A stretch of DNA of 34,172 bases from Gammaproteobacteria bacterium (GTDB lineage: Bacteria; Pseudomonadota; Gammaproteobacteria; Steroidobacterales; Steroidobacteraceae), in contig JAQGOF010000088.1 in NCBI GenBank assembly GCA_028293745.1, forward strand, positions 1 to 34,172. Reading direction: 5' to 3'. The notes beneath the pieces are model-generated. The model was given only the letters and a program-made list of their open reading frames with translations, was not told the DNA's origin and made no database searches. Position 1 is the first letter of the stretch, and each line of letters begins with the position of its first letter. The translations under genes and the position numbers were made by a program. This document shows, one piece after another, positions 33,115-34,172 of this stretch.

Positions 33115-34077
33115 TCAGCGGCTGACAGAAGTGCTGGCGGCAGCACTATGGTTCGCCGAAGTGTCTCCGTGACTCACGCTGCCCTCGTTGGCAGCACCAG
33201 CGTCAGCTCCTGACCTCGAAGCACCGAACCCACCGGCAAGCGATTCGTTGCCCCGCGTGGACGGTTCAGGCTGGGCCGCAGGCCGCGGCGTGTTGGTTTT
33301 TGTTGCGGAGCCGTTGTCGCCAAGCGCGTGCGAAGCGTTCGCAAAGAGACCGCCATTCGCGGCGCCCTGGGTGCCACCTGCCGTGCCCTGAGTGCTACCC
33401 GCCGTGCCGTGCGAGCTGTTTGCCGCGCTCTGCGAGTCGCTTGCGGCGCCCCGCGCGGTGTTGGCTGCACCCCGCGTGCTACCTGCCGCACCCTGCGTGG
33501 CGTTTACCGCGCTCTGCGTGCCGCCTGCCGCACCCCACGCCGTGTTAGCTGGCCCCTGAATGCTGCCCGCCACACCCTGCGTGCTGCCGGCTGCACCTTG
33601 CATGCTGCCCGCCGCGCCCTCCGTGGCGCTAACCGCGCTCTGCGTGCCGCCTGCTACACCCTGCGTCGCGCCTGCAGTACCCCACGCGCCGCTCGCGGCA
33701 CCCTGCGTGCTGCTCGCGGCCCCCAACGCGGTGCTCGCGGCGCCCATGCTACCTGCGGTGTCTTGCGTCTTGTCCTTCGCCTTGTTGGCATCGCCCCTGG
33801 TCGCGCCCGCAGCCTTACCGCCATCTTTTTCGGCACTGTGAGTCCCACGAGCGACGGTGCGATTCACGCCCCCAAAGCCGTCAGAGCTGCCGTTGAGTGC
33901 GCCGCCCCCGTTCATGGCGCCGCCAAGGCTGCCCATGCTCCCCATGTTTGAACCCAGGCCGCCGTTCAGCGCCCCACCCATGCCTCCGCCAAACCCAACG
34001 AGACCGCCAGCCTGCACAGCGGCGGTGCAGAACAGACCTGTGGCTACGGCGCTCGCAATCAGATGACTCTTTTTCAT
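33115..34077 (-). CDS. Exported low-complexity protein with 18 heptapeptide repeats
   Basis: The 320-residue protein starts with a signal peptide (MKKSHLIASAVATGLFCTAAVQA), then a Gly/Met/Asn-rich segment (24-70) and a charged linker. Residues 116-241 are eighteen uninterrupted 7-residue repeats of the type STQGAAG (variants TAWGAAG, GTQSAVN, STRGAAN). The tail is Ser/Ala/Thr/Asn-rich and polar. It contains only one Cys (in the signal region) and no catalytic motif. A strong GGAGG six nt before the ATG shows it is a real gene. I know no family; a secreted, probably disordered or fibrous surface/matrix protein is the cautious reading. Similar Ala/Gly/Gln-rich repeats occur in desiccation-protective proteins, but that link is speculative. 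Confidence 0.75.
   Translation of the reverse strand: MKKSHLIASAVATGLFCTAAVQAGGLVGFGGGMGGALNGGLGSNMGSMGSLGGAMNGGGALNGSSDGFGGVNRTVARGTHSAEKDGGKAAGATRGDANKAKDKTQDTAGSMGAASTALGAASSTQGAASGAWGTAGATQGVAGGTQSAVSATEGAAGSMQGAAGSTQGVAGSIQGPANTAWGAAGGTQSAVNATQGAAGSTRGAANTARGAASDSQSAANSSHGTAGSTQGTAGGTQGAANGGLFANASHALGDNGSATKTNTPRPAAQPEPSTRGNESLAGGFGASRSGADAGAANEGSVSHGDTSANHSAAASTSVSR
33355..33732 (-). repeat. Eighteen 21-bp coding repeats
   Basis: The 378-bp block is exactly 18 x 21 bp and encodes the heptapeptide array. Units are diverged from one another (for example STQGAAG, SMQGAAG, GTQSAVS), and longer blocks recur, such as AWG-GTQSAV-AT-GAAG, suggesting past duplication of multi-unit segments. Variation is mainly in heptad positions 1-3; positions 4-7 (G-A-A-G/S/N) are most conserved. 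Confidence 0.8.
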
Positions 34078-34172
34078 GATCGTCCTCCTCGAGACCGCGG
34101 CCCACCCGCGACCTTCATGGAGAACTACGACCCGGCCCCCCGAATCCTTCCATTCCCATCAGGAAATTCTTT

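Noticed and set aside
33355..33732. Regular repeats considered as a CRISPR array
   Set aside because: Units are 21 bp without spacers, in frame and diverged, and encode heptapeptides; they are coding repeats.
33328..33951. 207-residue plus-strand frame rich in Arg/Ala/Cys
   Set aside because: A mirror of the 21-bp repeats in the secreted repeat protein; repeat arrays keep several frames open.

Overview
The window (34,172 bp, high GC, dense coding, short gaps) reads as chromosomal DNA of a gammaproteobacterium. The evidence is a YaiL/DUF2058 protein, a YheS-type ABC-F ATPase, an L-glyceraldehyde-3-phosphate reductase close to E. coli YghZ, and a YbjQ protein. The wealth of secreted amidohydrolases, a PQQ dehydrogenase and ATP-dependent DNA ligases would fit an environmental Xanthomonadales/Steroidobacter-like lineage; that placement is inference. 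No rRNA, tRNA, CRISPR array, integrase or transposase was seen.

Layout. (1) 1-4.7 kb: the C-terminal end of a cation/proton antiporter with tandem universal-stress domains, a DUF4143-type ATPase, a control-rich non-coding stretch, a glycine-rich RRM protein with a clear terminator, YaiL and a small membrane protein. (2) 4.8-9.2 kb: aldo-keto reductase, YheS and a cardiolipin synthase, all on the plus strand. (3) 9.2-13.6 kb, minus strand: a fully overlapping operon encoding an osmoprotectant-type ABC ATPase, a binding-protein/permease fusion and a secreted PQQ alcohol dehydrogenase with a cytochrome c tail. It lies divergent from a Tat-exported multicopper-oxidase-like protein that has lost most copper ligands. 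(4) 15-16.9 kb: a secreted Zn amidohydrolase and YbjQ. (5) 16.9-27 kb, minus strand: a six-gene cyanophycin operon, with genes in the order secreted Ntn acylase, secreted amidohydrolase, cyanophycinase (CphB), cyanophycin synthetase (CphA1), a second Mur-type ligase without an ATP-grasp domain, and an ATP-dependent DNA ligase. (6) 27-32.2 kb, plus strand, divergent from the cyanophycin operon: a D-aminoacylase-like protein with an altered metal motif, an M14 carboxypeptidase and a second ATP-dependent DNA ligase. (7) 32.2-34.1 kb: an inositol-monophosphatase-family enzyme and a secreted protein built of eighteen 7-residue repeats.

How the parts may work together. CphA1 polymerises Asp and Arg into cyanophycin and CphB cuts it into beta-Asp-Arg dipeptides. 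The overlapping acylase and amidohydrolase upstream, and the divergent deacylase/M14 pair, add hydrolytic capacity for peptide or amide nitrogen. One operon would therefore carry both synthesis and breakdown of a nitrogen store. The companion Mur ligase has no ATP-grasp half and may modify or prime the polymer.

The most unusual item is a structured repeat of about 80 nt with three consecutive hairpins. It occurs just upstream of cphA1 (with an extra copy of its last hairpin) and again just upstream of the second DNA ligase gene. The two copies differ by compensatory base changes in all three stems, and they fill the only long gaps in two otherwise overlapping operons. It is either a REP-like dispersed element or a structured mRNA leader.
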